From Limnohabitans sp. TEGF004 (GTDB lineage Bacteria; Pseudomonadota; Gammaproteobacteria; Burkholderiales; Burkholderiaceae_C): a stretch of DNA of 64,000 bases. The position numbers and the translations under genes were made by a program. The stretch covers positions 496,001-560,000 of the forward strand of contig NZ_AP027056.1 of assembly GCF_027924965.1 (NCBI RefSeq). Direction: 5' to 3'. Positions 28,789 to 38,153 of the stretch are shown one piece after another. The notes under the pieces were generated by a model that did not search any database, was not told the origin of the DNA, and saw only the letters and a program-made list of their open reading frames with translations. Each line of letters starts with the position of its first letter. Position 1 is the first letter of the stretch.

Positions 28789-31700
28789 GCGGAGCCTTTC
28801 TCAAACAACGCATCCAACGCTTCAATCAGCGCCTGCGGCGGCCGCTGCAAATGCACACCCGCACCTTTGGCGTGAATGCCGCGCAAGAACATATACACCG
28901 CGCCGCCCATGTGTTGGGCGTAGTCGTAGCCGGGTAGGCGCACTTTGAGCAAGCGGTGCAGCGCCAAGGTGTACAACACGTATTGCACCTCGTAGCGTTT
29001 GTGCAGCACCGCGTCTTGCAAGGTGTTGGGGTCGTAGCTGGGCAGTTTGTTCGACTTGTAGTCCACCACCCAATAGCGGCCATCGTGCTGCAGCACCAAG
29101 TCCATCGAGCCGGTGAGCATGCCTTGCATCACACGCGCTTGCAGGGCAGGGCGGGGCGTGCCTTCAAACACATGGCTTTGAATGAGCTGGTCCAGCGCAG
29201 TGGCGCTGACGTGGCTCACTTCTAAGTTGAACTCCATCTCGGGCCACATGTGCTCGGTGCTCAGGTCGCGCAATGTCAAAGGCGCAGCGTTGAGCTCATG
29301 CAAAGGCAGCGGCGTTTGCACCACGGCTTGCAGCCATGGCTCTAGTTGTGCGCGTGGTGCATCGTCCAGCTGCAACCAGCTGGCTTTGCGTTCCAGCAAA
29401 TTGGCCCACGCTTGCTTGGCCCACTCGGGCGCATTCTCATTCGCCACAGGCCAATTGTTTTGCGACAGCCATTCCAACAAATCGTGCAGCAGCGTGCCGT
29501 AGCGCGCACCGGCGGGGAAGCTTTGCCATGCGCTGATGCTTTCGGGGTCTGGCGTAGGTGTTACAGAGGCAGCTGATGCAGCCACTGCATAGGGCTGTGC
29601 ATCGGAGGTCGCATCCGTGATGGCATCAGCCACCGCTTCGTCGCGTTTCGATTCAGACACCAGCCCACGCGTGATGGCACTGAAGCTGGCCGTCCACCAC
29701 AGGCTGTGGTGGGTGCGTGTGGGGGTCAGGGCATCTTTGGGTGCGCTGATGGCAGCGGGGGCTTGGTAGCGAATGCCTTGCAACTCTGGCAAGTCGGCCA
29801 CTTGGATGTGGTCACACGTGCCCCACAAGGCGTGCAACTGATTGGCTAAATCACCGCGCTCTTTGCGCATCAGCAATTGCGACAAGGCACTCAGTTTTAA
29901 ATCGCTCTTGGTAGTGGCCTTGCTCAAATCATTTTTGGTTTCGGCCACGCCCATCCACAAACCACGTTGCGCACGCGTGAGGGCCACGTACAGCAGGCGC
30001 ATGTCTTCTTCCACCGAAGTGGCGGTTGGGTCGCTGTCGTCCTCACCTTCGTCTTCTTGTGCGAAGTTGGTCTTGGCTTTTTTCTCCACCGCAAACGCGC
30101 CTGCAAACGGCACAAACACCAGCGGGTATTGCAAGCCCTTGCTCTTGTGATACGTGATGACTTTCACGCACAAGGCATCGGTTTCTAGGCGCGCTTGTTG
30201 TGCATCGCTGTCGTGGTGTTGGTTTTGAATTTGTTCGCCTAGGTGGCGCACCAGTGCGTGCTCGCCTTGCAGGCTTTGCTCGGCGTGTTGCAGCAACTCG
30301 CCCAAGTGCAGCAGGTTACTCAGGCGACGTTCACCATCGGGCTGCGCCAACATGCGCTGCGCCACGTGTTGGCTGTGTAGCCACTGGTGCAGCATGGGCA
30401 GCACGCCGTGTTGTTGCCACAGGCCGTGCCATTGGTGGAATTGTTCTAGCAGTTGCTCCCACTGCGCTTCGTCTTGCGTGGTGGCCAGCACTTCGTGCAA
30501 GTCCAGCGCCCACAAGCGGCTGCCCACTGCGGCACGCACCCAGCCCGTTTGGCGGGGCGAAGCCACCGCACGTAACAAGCGCCACAAGTCGGTGGCCTCG
30601 GTCGATTGATACACGCTGGTGTGGTCAGACAAATACACACTAGGAATGAGTCGCGCACGCAGGGCGTGACGCACCGCATCGGCTTGCTTTTGACTGCGCA
30701 CCAGCACGGCCATGTCGCCGGGGGTGGCTGCGCCTTTGTTCAGCAGGTCTGCTATTTGGTCGGCAAACACTTGTGCGGTGTGGTTCAAGTAGCTGGTGCT
30801 GCTCACCACATCCGCATCACCTTGCGGGTGCATTTGCCACACGGTGAAGGGTGGGCACTCTTCGCCGTTCACCACCAGCGCAGGCTCTTTGCCTTGGGCT
30901 GACACCTCCACAAACTCAATCTCGCCTTGTGTTGATGCAAACGGTTGCTCGGTTTGCATGAACACATGGTTCACCGCTTGCACCAAGCCCACGCTTGAGC
31001 GGTGGTTGCCAGTGAGGGTGTGCAGCGCGTCTGTGTTCGTGGCTTGCGCATCGTTGCGCGCTTGCAGGTACGTGCCCAAGTCTGCGCCACGGAAACTGTA
31101 GATGGCTTGCTTGGGGTCGCCAATCATCACCAGCGCGTTGGCATCTGTGCAAGCGTCTGGTGCATAGATGCGGTTGAGCGTGCCGTACTGCCAAGGGTCG
31201 GTGTCTTGAAACTCGTCCACCAAAGCCACAGGGTATTGCTGGCGAATGGCGGTGGCCAATCGGCCGTCGTCGGCCATCACGGCGTGATGCAGGTTTTGCA
31301 ACAGGTCTGAAAAGTCAAACGCGGCGCGTTGTGTTTTGGCTGCCTTGTAGGCTTCGCCCACCGCGTATGCGGCGTGCAGGGCAATGTGTTTGTCTGTGGT
31401 GGGCTTAGCGTCAAACAACGCCACATAGGTTTGCATCGCTGCGAAGAAAGCAAAGCCTTCTGCCTCGGCCCAACCTTTGTCTTGCAAGGCTTGGGTGGTG
31501 AAGCGCTCTAGCACTTTGAATTCTTCTTTGCTGACTTGCGCCTTCGCGCTTTGCGTGGCCCACGCGTGCAGCGCTTTGAGCCAGTTGGCAAAGTAGTCGG
31601 CACGCAGGCCTTTGATTTTTTTCTGCGCGCCTGCTTCTTGCAGGGCTTGCAGCGTCTTCTCGCTCCACGCTTCACGCGCAGCAAGTGCTGCAGCTTCGAC

Positions 31701-32405
31701 TTGTGCTTGCCACGCCATGTGCGTGTCAATGGCTTGTGTGGGCGTGATGTTGGGTGCAACCACTTCGCGTGGTTTGCGCTCTTGTTCCTTCCACATCTCG
31801 CTCAAGGTTTTCAGCAGCTTGGCTGGGTCTTGGCCGATGAGGGGTGTGATGTGTTGCAGCGTGTCGCCACTCAGCGGGTAAAACCATTCACGCCAATAGT
31901 CTTGCACCAGCGTGAGCTTGAGTTGGTCTGCGTTTTCTAAACGGGTTTGTTCAAACAGGTTGTGGCTCTCTAGCGCGTGCTGCGTGAGCATGCGACGCGA
32001 CCAACCGTGAATGGTGTAGATGGCGGCATCGTCCATCCACTCGGCAGCGCAGTTGAGCTGCAAGGCGCAGCGCGGCCACAGCGAGGCGTCAAAGCTGTCG
32101 CGCAGTGTTTCTAAAAATTCATCCACTTTCAACGAGGCGGGGAACTCGCGGCCCTGCGCGCTCAAGTCAAAGTAAGTGGCGGCTTGGCTCAGGCGTGTAC
32201 GAATGCGTTCGCGCAGCTCGGCGGTGGCGGCGTCGGTAAACGTCATCACCAAAATTTGTGGGGGCAGCAAAGCCTCTGTGCGTTCGTGGCCCAGCACCAG
32301 GCGCAGGTACAGCGCAGCGAGTGTCCAAGTTTTGCCTGTGCCTGCGCTGGCCTCTATCACTTGGCGGCCGTGCAGCGGCAGGGTGTGTGCGTTGAGGGCT
32401 TTCAT
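28785..32405 (-). CDS. recB: Exodeoxyribonuclease V beta subunit
   Basis: A 1206-residue protein. The UvrD-type helicase has Walker A ASAGTGKT (19-26) and VDEFQDTDPWQYG; the C-terminal nuclease has D1102, D1115 and K1117 in MDLVL and DYKSNK. Full length with intact catalytic residues, so both helicase and nuclease should work. It overlaps recC and recD by four bases each. Confidence 0.96.
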   Translation of the reverse strand: MKALNAHTLPLHGRQVIEASAGTGKTWTLAALYLRLVLGHERTEALLPPQILVMTFTDAATAELRERIRTRLSQAATYFDLSAQGREFPASLKVDEFLETLRDSFDASLWPRCALQLNCAAEWMDDAAIYTIHGWSRRMLTQHALESHNLFEQTRLENADQLKLTLVQDYWREWFYPLSGDTLQHITPLIGQDPAKLLKTLSEMWKEQERKPREVVAPNITPTQAIDTHMAWQAQVEAAALAAREAWSEKTLQALQEAGAQKKIKGLRADYFANWLKALHAWATQSAKAQVSKEEFKVLERFTTQALQDKGWAEAEGFAFFAAMQTYVALFDAKPTTDKHIALHAAYAVGEAYKAAKTQRAAFDFSDLLQNLHHAVMADDGRLATAIRQQYPVALVDEFQDTDPWQYGTLNRIYAPDACTDANALVMIGDPKQAIYSFRGADLGTYLQARNDAQATNTDALHTLTGNHRSSVGLVQAVNHVFMQTEQPFASTQGEIEFVEVSAQGKEPALVVNGEECPPFTVWQMHPQGDADVVSSTSYLNHTAQVFADQIADLLNKGAATPGDMAVLVRSQKQADAVRHALRARLIPSVYLSDHTSVYQSTEATDLWRLLRAVASPRQTGWVRAAVGSRLWALDLHEVLATTQDEAQWEQLLEQFHQWHGLWQQHGVLPMLHQWLHSQHVAQRMLAQPDGERRLSNLLHLGELLQHAEQSLQGEHALVRHLGEQIQNQHHDSDAQQARLETDALCVKVITYHKSKGLQYPLVFVPFAGAFAVEKKAKTNFAQEDEGEDDSDPTATSVEEDMRLLYVALTRAQRGLWMGVAETKNDLSKATTKSDLKLSALSQLLMRKERGDLANQLHALWGTCDHIQVADLPELQGIRYQAPAAISAPKDALTPTRTHHSLWWTASFSAITRGLVSESKRDEAVADAITDATSDAQPYAVAASAASVTPTPDPESISAWQSFPAGARYGTLLHDLLEWLSQNNWPVANENAPEWAKQAWANLLERKASWLQLDDAPRAQLEPWLQAVVQTPLPLHELNAAPLTLRDLSTEHMWPEMEFNLEVSHVSATALDQLIQSHVFEGTPRPALQARVMQGMLTGSMDLVLQHDGRYWVVDYKSNKLPSYDPNTLQDAVLHKRYEVQYVLYTLALHRLLKVRLPGYDYAQHMGGAVYMFLRGIHAKGAGVHLQRPPQALIEALDALFEKGSA

Positions 32406-35400
32406 GCGTCAGCCTCCTCAGCGCTGTCTGCACTTAGGTGAATCACCTTGGCGGCTTTGAACATGGGTTCGTACAAGCGGGTGGCCCAATGGTTCAGGTC
32501 TGCTTCCACATCTTCAAAACTCGTGAACACACGTTGCAAGGCGGGCGAGCCTGTGTATTCGCCGCTCTTGCCAAAGCCGCCTTCAAACGCAGCTTGCGCT
32601 TTGCTCATCGCGTCTTTGCTGCCGCCGTACACGCCCATCACAAATGCGCAGGCGGTCTTGGCGGCTACGGGCAGGGGCTGTGTCCATGCTTCTAAATACG
32701 CATTGCACAGGTCTTGCAAATGCACTTGCGCTTTGTCTGCCTCGATGGGCTTGAGTTCGATGGCCGCATCAAAACCAATTTGCACGCTGGTGGTGGGCGT
32801 GCCACTGGCGCACGCGGCCAAGTGGTGCAGCCACAGTTGGCCGAGTGTGTCGATACGGGCGACTTGGTTTTCTTTTTTGCCTTCGGTCACCGCGCCTGGT
32901 CGCAGCGCCACTTGTAGCCACTGCTGTCCAGCGTCATGCGCTTTGCCGTTGGTGTGCCACATGGTTTGGCCATTGGCCCACTCGGCACCCAGGTGTGTGT
33001 GGCCCAGTTGCCAATGGGCAGATTGCACGCTCAAGTGCAGGGGCCACTTGGGCAACAACACATCCAGTTGCTCGCGCAGTTTTTCGCGGTCGTTCTCAAA
33101 CAGGTGTTGCTGCGCTTCGCCAAAACCGGCCATGGCCAGTTGGCCACTCAGGCGCAGTTGGTCAATGGCTTGCTGCGCATCTTCAGCCTGCGCAATGCGT
33201 TGGTTGAGTTTGTATTTTTCTAAACCGTCCAGCGAGAAAGGCTCTTCTTCCTCGGCGGCTTCTTCGGGTTGGTCTAGGCGCAGGCGCAAACGGTCTATCA
33301 AAAACACTTCCACGGGTTGACGCAACAAGCGCTGCAAATGTTGCAGCGTCAGCTCGGTGGGCGCGGCTTCACTTGGCGTTGTTTCGTTTGACGCAGTTGG
33401 CGCAGACGAAGCAGAGGACGACAACAACGCACGCTGCCAATCATCCGCATAGGTTTGAAACGTGGAGTCTTGCGTGAAGTACTTGGGCGAAAACGCTTGC
33501 AGCGGTTGCAACGGTGCAACGCACGCGGGTGCGGGTTCGCCTTTGTCATTGCGCTGCGTCCACACCGCATTGAGGTAGTCCATCAACTGCGCCACCAACA
33601 CCGACGGTGGCTTCACTTCATGGTCCGTCGTGCGCCGTCCTTGCCAACTGATGTAGAGCTTGTCGCGGGCCGACAGCAACGCTTCTAAAAACAAATATCG
33701 GTCGTCTTCGCGGCGCGAGCGGTCGCCTGCGCGCCAGTGCACATTGGCGTAATGTGGGGTGCTACCTGCGTGTGCTGCGTCGCTCATCAAATCAAAGTCG
33801 CGTGGGGTTTGGCTGCGTGGGTAGTCGCCATCGTTCATGCCCAGCAAGCACACGCACTTGAAGGGGATGGAGCGCATCGGCATGAGCGTGGCGAACTGCA
33901 CGCCACCACCAAAGAAGCGGCGTTGCATGGCGGGCTGTTGCAGCTGGGCCATCCAGTGTTCGCGCACCACCACCAGTGGCAGTGGGCTGTCGAGGCGTGC
34001 CAGTTGGCATTCGGCCAGCCATGTTTCTAGCGGGGCCATCACGCGTTCTATCAGTCGCTCATCCGCTTCGTCGCTCGGCTTAAAGAACAACGCGACGAGC
34101 TGTTGCAGCACCGCCACCCATTCGGTGGGCGTGTGTTCTTGTCGCAGTTTGATCAGCGCAATTTGTGTATGGCGCAGCCATTGCAACAGGCCATCGACCA
34201 CGCGTGCGTCTAGCCCGCCCACGCCTGCTTGGGGCAGGGTGTCGGCCCACGGTGTGGCGAGGTCGTCGCTTGCGCCCGTGGCGTAGCCCAACAGCAAACG
34301 TTCGATGCCAAACAGCCAGCTGTTTTGGTTGGCGTCGGCCATGTCGGGCGCAATGCCCCACGGTTTGCGGTGCGGCGCGTCTAAGCCCCAGCGCACGCCG
34401 GCGTCGGCCAGCCAAGTGTCGAGCTGGGCCACGTCGTGTTCTTCTATGCCGAAGCGTTCACGCACAGCGGCGACTTCAAACAGGCTTTGCCATTCCACGC
34501 GCGTCACGCGTAGTTGGGGCAGTTGCAGCAGGGTGTCTAGTGCTTGCACCAGTGGTTCGGTGCGCGGCGTGGTGTCGGCCACGGTGTAGGGTAGATGGCG
34601 CGGGTCGTTGCTGGCGAAGCGCCCAAACACCGCATGGATGTGCGGCGCAAAGTTGGCCATGTCGGGGACCATCACCATGATGTCGGCGGGCTTGAGCGTG
34701 GGGTCTGCATCCAGCCACGCCAGAAGGCGGTCGTGCAGCACTTCTACCTCGCGTTGGGCCGAGTGCGTTTGCACAAAGCGTACGCTGGTGTCGTCTGCGG
34801 GCACGTTGGTTAAGTGGTCGGGCAGAGGCGCAAGGTTGAGTAGGGACGACTGCAAGTGCTCCAGCATCGTGGGCTCGCGGCCTTCGTCGGCGGCTGTGTC
34901 TGCGGGGTCGACAAACACATCCACGCGGTTGAACTGGCCTTTGTATTGGTCTACGTCGTCAAAGCCATCGAGCAAGTGCAAATAGTCGCGGCCATGTTTG
35001 CCCCATGCGGCCAGCAGGGGGTGCGTGTCGGTGTGCAGGGTGTATTGGTCGGCCTCGGACAGCGAGCCATCGTCTTGCGGCACGGGCAAACCGGCTTTGT
35101 GTGCTTGGCGTTGCTTGGACAGCTTGGCTAACTTGATCAAGGGCACACGGCTTTCCACCACATGGCCCCAGTAGTGCTGACAGGGGTTTTGCACCAGCAT
35201 GAGCACTTGGCACACGCGACCCAAAGCGGCCAGCGCCTGCACGGTTTGCATGGGCAGCGACGTCACGCCAAACACCATGATGCGGTGCGGCACACCCGCA
35301 GGGCGTTGGCCTTCGGGGATGGATGCCATCTTGGCCATGAAGGCTTCGTGCACTTTGGCGCGTGAGCTGTAGCTGTGTTGAAGTTCGGCCTTGACTTCGG

Positions 35401-36001
35401 CATCAGCAGCAAGGTCGTCTAGCAAATCGCGCCACAGCTCGGGCTGCCAGCTTTGTGCGGCGGGTAGGGGTGTGGCTGTGCCAGTTTGTGTGCGCAGTGT
35501 GTCTTTGTGATTGGCCCAGTCTTCTAGCCAATCGGCGCGGTAGTTTTGGTAACCGTCTAATACGTCGGCCAGCTGTGCGGCCAACTGATACGCGCGGCGG
35601 TTCATGGGCGACGCGTCAGCCTCGGCTTGGCCAAGGTAGTTTTTCAGTGGTGCAAAGCTGGGCTTGGCCAACAAACTGGGGAGCAAACGCATGATGCGCC
35701 ACACCAGTGGCGACTTGTCCAGCGGCATGTGCGCCGGAACGCTGTCAGGCCCCAACACCGCGCGGTAAATCTGCCACAGCTTCGCAGACGGCAGCTCCAC
35801 CTGCGTAGCCGCGCAAATGCCAAGGTCTTTGGCCAAGGCTAGCTCTAGCCAATGCTTCATGCCGTTGCTTTGCACCAGCAACACCTCGGGCGCGAGCACC
35901 GGCAGCGGGTGGTTGCGGATGAACTGCACCGCCAACTCGCGCAGGCCCTCTAGCTGGTTGCTATGAAGCACCATAAAACCGGTGGCGTGGGGGCTAGACA
36001 T
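32402..36001 (-). CDS. recC: Exodeoxyribonuclease V gamma subunit
   Basis: A 1199-residue protein beginning with a segment ending MVLHSNQLEGLREL, the RecC N-terminal signature, with KHWLELALAKDLGI and LLGMNDGDYPRSQ further in. RecC holds the complex together and recognises Chi. First gene of the apparent recC-recB-recD-zorA-zorB-zorC operon. The region upstream to 36158 contains only AT-rich promoter-like sequence. Confidence 0.95.
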   Translation of the reverse strand: MSSPHATGFMVLHSNQLEGLRELAVQFIRNHPLPVLAPEVLLVQSNGMKHWLELALAKDLGICAATQVELPSAKLWQIYRAVLGPDSVPAHMPLDKSPLVWRIMRLLPSLLAKPSFAPLKNYLGQAEADASPMNRRAYQLAAQLADVLDGYQNYRADWLEDWANHKDTLRTQTGTATPLPAAQSWQPELWRDLLDDLAADAEVKAELQHSYSSRAKVHEAFMAKMASIPEGQRPAGVPHRIMVFGVTSLPMQTVQALAALGRVCQVLMLVQNPCQHYWGHVVESRVPLIKLAKLSKQRQAHKAGLPVPQDDGSLSEADQYTLHTDTHPLLAAWGKHGRDYLHLLDGFDDVDQYKGQFNRVDVFVDPADTAADEGREPTMLEHLQSSLLNLAPLPDHLTNVPADDTSVRFVQTHSAQREVEVLHDRLLAWLDADPTLKPADIMVMVPDMANFAPHIHAVFGRFASNDPRHLPYTVADTTPRTEPLVQALDTLLQLPQLRVTRVEWQSLFEVAAVRERFGIEEHDVAQLDTWLADAGVRWGLDAPHRKPWGIAPDMADANQNSWLFGIERLLLGYATGASDDLATPWADTLPQAGVGGLDARVVDGLLQWLRHTQIALIKLRQEHTPTEWVAVLQQLVALFFKPSDEADERLIERVMAPLETWLAECQLARLDSPLPLVVVREHWMAQLQQPAMQRRFFGGGVQFATLMPMRSIPFKCVCLLGMNDGDYPRSQTPRDFDLMSDAAHAGSTPHYANVHWRAGDRSRREDDRYLFLEALLSARDKLYISWQGRRTTDHEVKPPSVLVAQLMDYLNAVWTQRNDKGEPAPACVAPLQPLQAFSPKYFTQDSTFQTYADDWQRALLSSSASSAPTASNETTPSEAAPTELTLQHLQRLLRQPVEVFLIDRLRLRLDQPEEAAEEEEPFSLDGLEKYKLNQRIAQAEDAQQAIDQLRLSGQLAMAGFGEAQQHLFENDREKLREQLDVLLPKWPLHLSVQSAHWQLGHTHLGAEWANGQTMWHTNGKAHDAGQQWLQVALRPGAVTEGKKENQVARIDTLGQLWLHHLAACASGTPTTSVQIGFDAAIELKPIEADKAQVHLQDLCNAYLEAWTQPLPVAAKTACAFVMGVYGGSKDAMSKAQAAFEGGFGKSGEYTGSPALQRVFTSFEDVEADLNHWATRLYEPMFKAAKVIHLSADSAEEADA

Positions 36002-36088
36002 GTGGGGCAGAACGGGCGAAAAAAGGGGCTAAATATTTGCGTAAGTCAGTGAGCATACTGGATGGCTGGGCGCAAACCATGAGCCTGC

Positions 36089-36152
36089 TAACCGTCTATA
36101 TATCGACACAATAGAATTAACTTAAATTGAATAAACGAATACATAACGGTTA
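36089..36152. repeat. Spaced inverted repeat upstream of the DUF333 gene
   Basis: TAACCGT (36089-36095) and ACGGTTA (36146-36152) lie 50 bases apart and flank an AT-rich stretch between divergent recC and the lipoprotein gene. It could be a looped operator. Chance is not excluded for seven-base arms. Confidence 0.3.
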
Positions 36153-36158
36153 ATTGAC

Positions 36159-36398
36159 ATGCATCTGCCGCAAATTGCCACCCTCTGCGCCATCGCCCTA
36201 GCCAGCTGCGCCTGCTCACCGTCTGACAAGCCCCATGTTCCCGTCGCCGAAATGGCCAACCCCGCGTCGGTCAACTGCATCAACGCAGGCGGCAAGCTGA
36301 TCATCAAACGCACCCCGCAAGGCGAATTTGGCATGTGCCAATTGCCCTCGGGCAAGGTGTGCGAGGAGTGGGCTTTGTTTCGGGGTGAGTGCTCTTAA
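36159..36398 (+). CDS. DUF333-domain small lipoprotein
   Basis: A 79-residue protein. The signal peptide ends with LASC (residues 14-17), a lipoprotein box. The mature part has the DUF333 pattern ANPASVNC, GGKL, CQLPSGKVCEEW and a final GEC. Function of the family is unknown. It lies between divergent recC and the AT-rich gene at 36450. Confidence 0.75.
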   Translation: MHLPQIATLCAIALASCACSPSDKPHVPVAEMANPASVNCINAGGKLIIKRTPQGEFGMCQLPSGKVCEEWALFRGECS

Positions 36399-36449
36399 TT
36401 TACGTTCAATTTTTAGAAATTACATTGTTGATTCAGAAGGACTTTTTAA

Positions 36450-37121
36450 ATGCCCCAAACAACAGCTTGTGTTGCAAAGGAACTTGCGCGTCTGAGCACG
36501 GATTGCTCTTTTTTGTTGACGCATTTGATACGTCAAAACGACGATAAGAATGATGATGAAGCTAAAAAAATTCTTTCTTCGATTCTCGATTTCGTTGGGG
36601 CTCATCAAAAACCTCTGCTGAAAGCATCGAATTCAGGTTGGTACAGCGCAGCAGCCCCGAAGATTTTTAATCCAGTAACCAGAACATTCAATGGTTCAAG
36701 TCATACCAAGGCTGTGTGCTTTACTGAAAGTACCCTTTCAGGGTTGAAAGCGCATCGGGACATGTTTAATGCTAAATACGGTATTGCATTTGATAGAGAT
36801 TTGCTCTTTTCAAAAGGGGCAAATCCATGTCTCAACATTCGCGAATCTTTGCTAAAGAAGAGTTTCGTTTGTAATGAAGAGGTTTATGCACGATTTGTGT
36901 ACAACTTCATTCCAGTTGAGCTGCACCCATTTGTAAACATCATTCATGATGGTTTTGATGCAACTCATGAAAGAGAGTGGCGTGTACCGAACGACTTATC
37001 TTTCGAATTGTGTGAGGTTCTTTTTATTTTTTGCCCAGCTGATGAGTTTGAGTATTTTTCAAAAATTCAGTCGGCAGCTCAACCTATTCTTTTTGATTTG
37101 GCTTGGCTTGACCGTGTGTGA
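36450..37121 (+). CDS. AbiGi-like hypothetical protein, AT-rich
   Basis: A 223-residue protein with the order CFTESTLSGLKAHRD, YGIAFDRDLLFSKGANP and HEREWRVPNDL. The same spacing (CFTE or CFTD, a GI-F segment, EREWR) is what I recall for AbiGi-type abortive-infection proteins, so this is a recalled pattern, not a database match. The gene is visibly more AT-rich than its neighbours, which suggests recent gain. No AbiGii partner follows; LysR is convergent 22 bases away. It lies near the RecBCD-Zorya locus, but on the other strand. Confidence 0.4.
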   Translation: MPQTTACVAKELARLSTDCSFLLTHLIRQNDDKNDDEAKKILSSILDFVGAHQKPLLKASNSGWYSAAAPKIFNPVTRTFNGSSHTKAVCFTESTLSGLKAHRDMFNAKYGIAFDRDLLFSKGANPCLNIRESLLKKSFVCNEEVYARFVYNFIPVELHPFVNIIHDGFDATHEREWRVPNDLSFELCEVLFIFCPADEFEYFSKIQSAAQPILFDLAWLDRV

Positions 37122-37143
37122 CTTTTTAAAATCAAAGAGTTTT

Positions 37144-38058
37144 TCAGCGCTTAAACGCCGCCGCTACAAAATCAATCAAGGCCTTCACCCGCACCGAGGT
37201 GCGGTGGCGTTCGGCGTAGATGGCATAGATGTCGGCATCGGGGCTGTTGTAGCTGGGTAGCAGCTGCACCAGTTTGCCTGACTGCACATATTTCTCTACA
37301 TCCCATTGCGCGCGCAGCAGCACGCCGTGGCCGTCGAGTGCCCAGTTCAACGCCACACCGCCATCGTTGGTGGTGAGGTTGCCGCGAATTTTCACGCTCT
37401 CGGTTTGTTGCTCTTTGGCTTTGCCCTTGGCGGTGGTGAAGCGCCACAGGCCATAGGCTTCGTCGCCTTGGCGTATGCCAATGCAGTTGTGCTTCACCAA
37501 CTCCGACGGTGTTTTGGGTGTGCCAAATTTTTTCAAGTACGCAGGCGAGGCCACCACCACGCGTTGGTTGGCCGCAATGAAGCGCGCAATCGAGCGCGAG
37601 TCAGGCGGGTTGCCAAAGCGAAAGCAAATGTCAAATGCATCGTCGCCACTGGGCGGTGGGTTGACCGAGAGCTGTAACTGCACATCCACCTTGGGGTGCA
37701 GGCGCGTGAACTGCGAGATGAGTGGCGCAATGTGGCTGCGGCCAAAACCCAGTGTGGCGTTCACGCGCAGCAGGCCTTGCGGTGCAGCGGTGGCACCCAG
37801 CAAGTGGGTTTCAAGACCTTCGATGTCGCCCATGATTTTGCGGGCGTAGTCCAAATACACCTCACCCTCGGGCGTGAGGCCCATGCGCCGTGTGGTGCGG
37901 TTGACCAAGGGAATACCTAAGCGCGATTCCATCAACCCCAAGTGGCGGCTGACCGCTGCGGTAGAAATGCCTTGCTCGCGCGCCGCTGCGCTGAGCGAGC
38001 CTGCGTTGGCCAACGCGATGAAAAAGCCTAAGTCGGCAGGGCTAATGAGTTTTGTCAT
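37144..38058 (-). CDS. LysR-family transcriptional regulator
   Basis: A 304-residue protein with an N-terminal winged helix-turn-helix (SLSAAAREQGISTAAVSRHL, about 22-41) and a LysR substrate-binding domain. Divergent from the Bug-ttdAB genes, with 95 bases between starts, so it probably controls them in response to a dicarboxylate. The effector is inferred only from the neighbours. Confidence 0.9.
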   Translation of the reverse strand: MTKLISPADLGFFIALANAGSLSAAAREQGISTAAVSRHLGLMESRLGIPLVNRTTRRMGLTPEGEVYLDYARKIMGDIEGLETHLLGATAAPQGLLRVNATLGFGRSHIAPLISQFTRLHPKVDVQLQLSVNPPPSGDDAFDICFRFGNPPDSRSIARFIAANQRVVVASPAYLKKFGTPKTPSELVKHNCIGIRQGDEAYGLWRFTTAKGKAKEQQTESVKIRGNLTTNDGGVALNWALDGHGVLLRAQWDVEKYVQSGKLVQLLPSYNSPDADIYAIYAERHRTSVRVKALIDFVAAAFKR

Positions 38059-38153
38059 ATCTTTAGCTTTAGGTTAACAATACTTTGAATATAGCGCTGA
38101 ACTTTTACCCTTCAAATATTTACAGTTGTTTCCATCAAATAAAGGAGACAACC

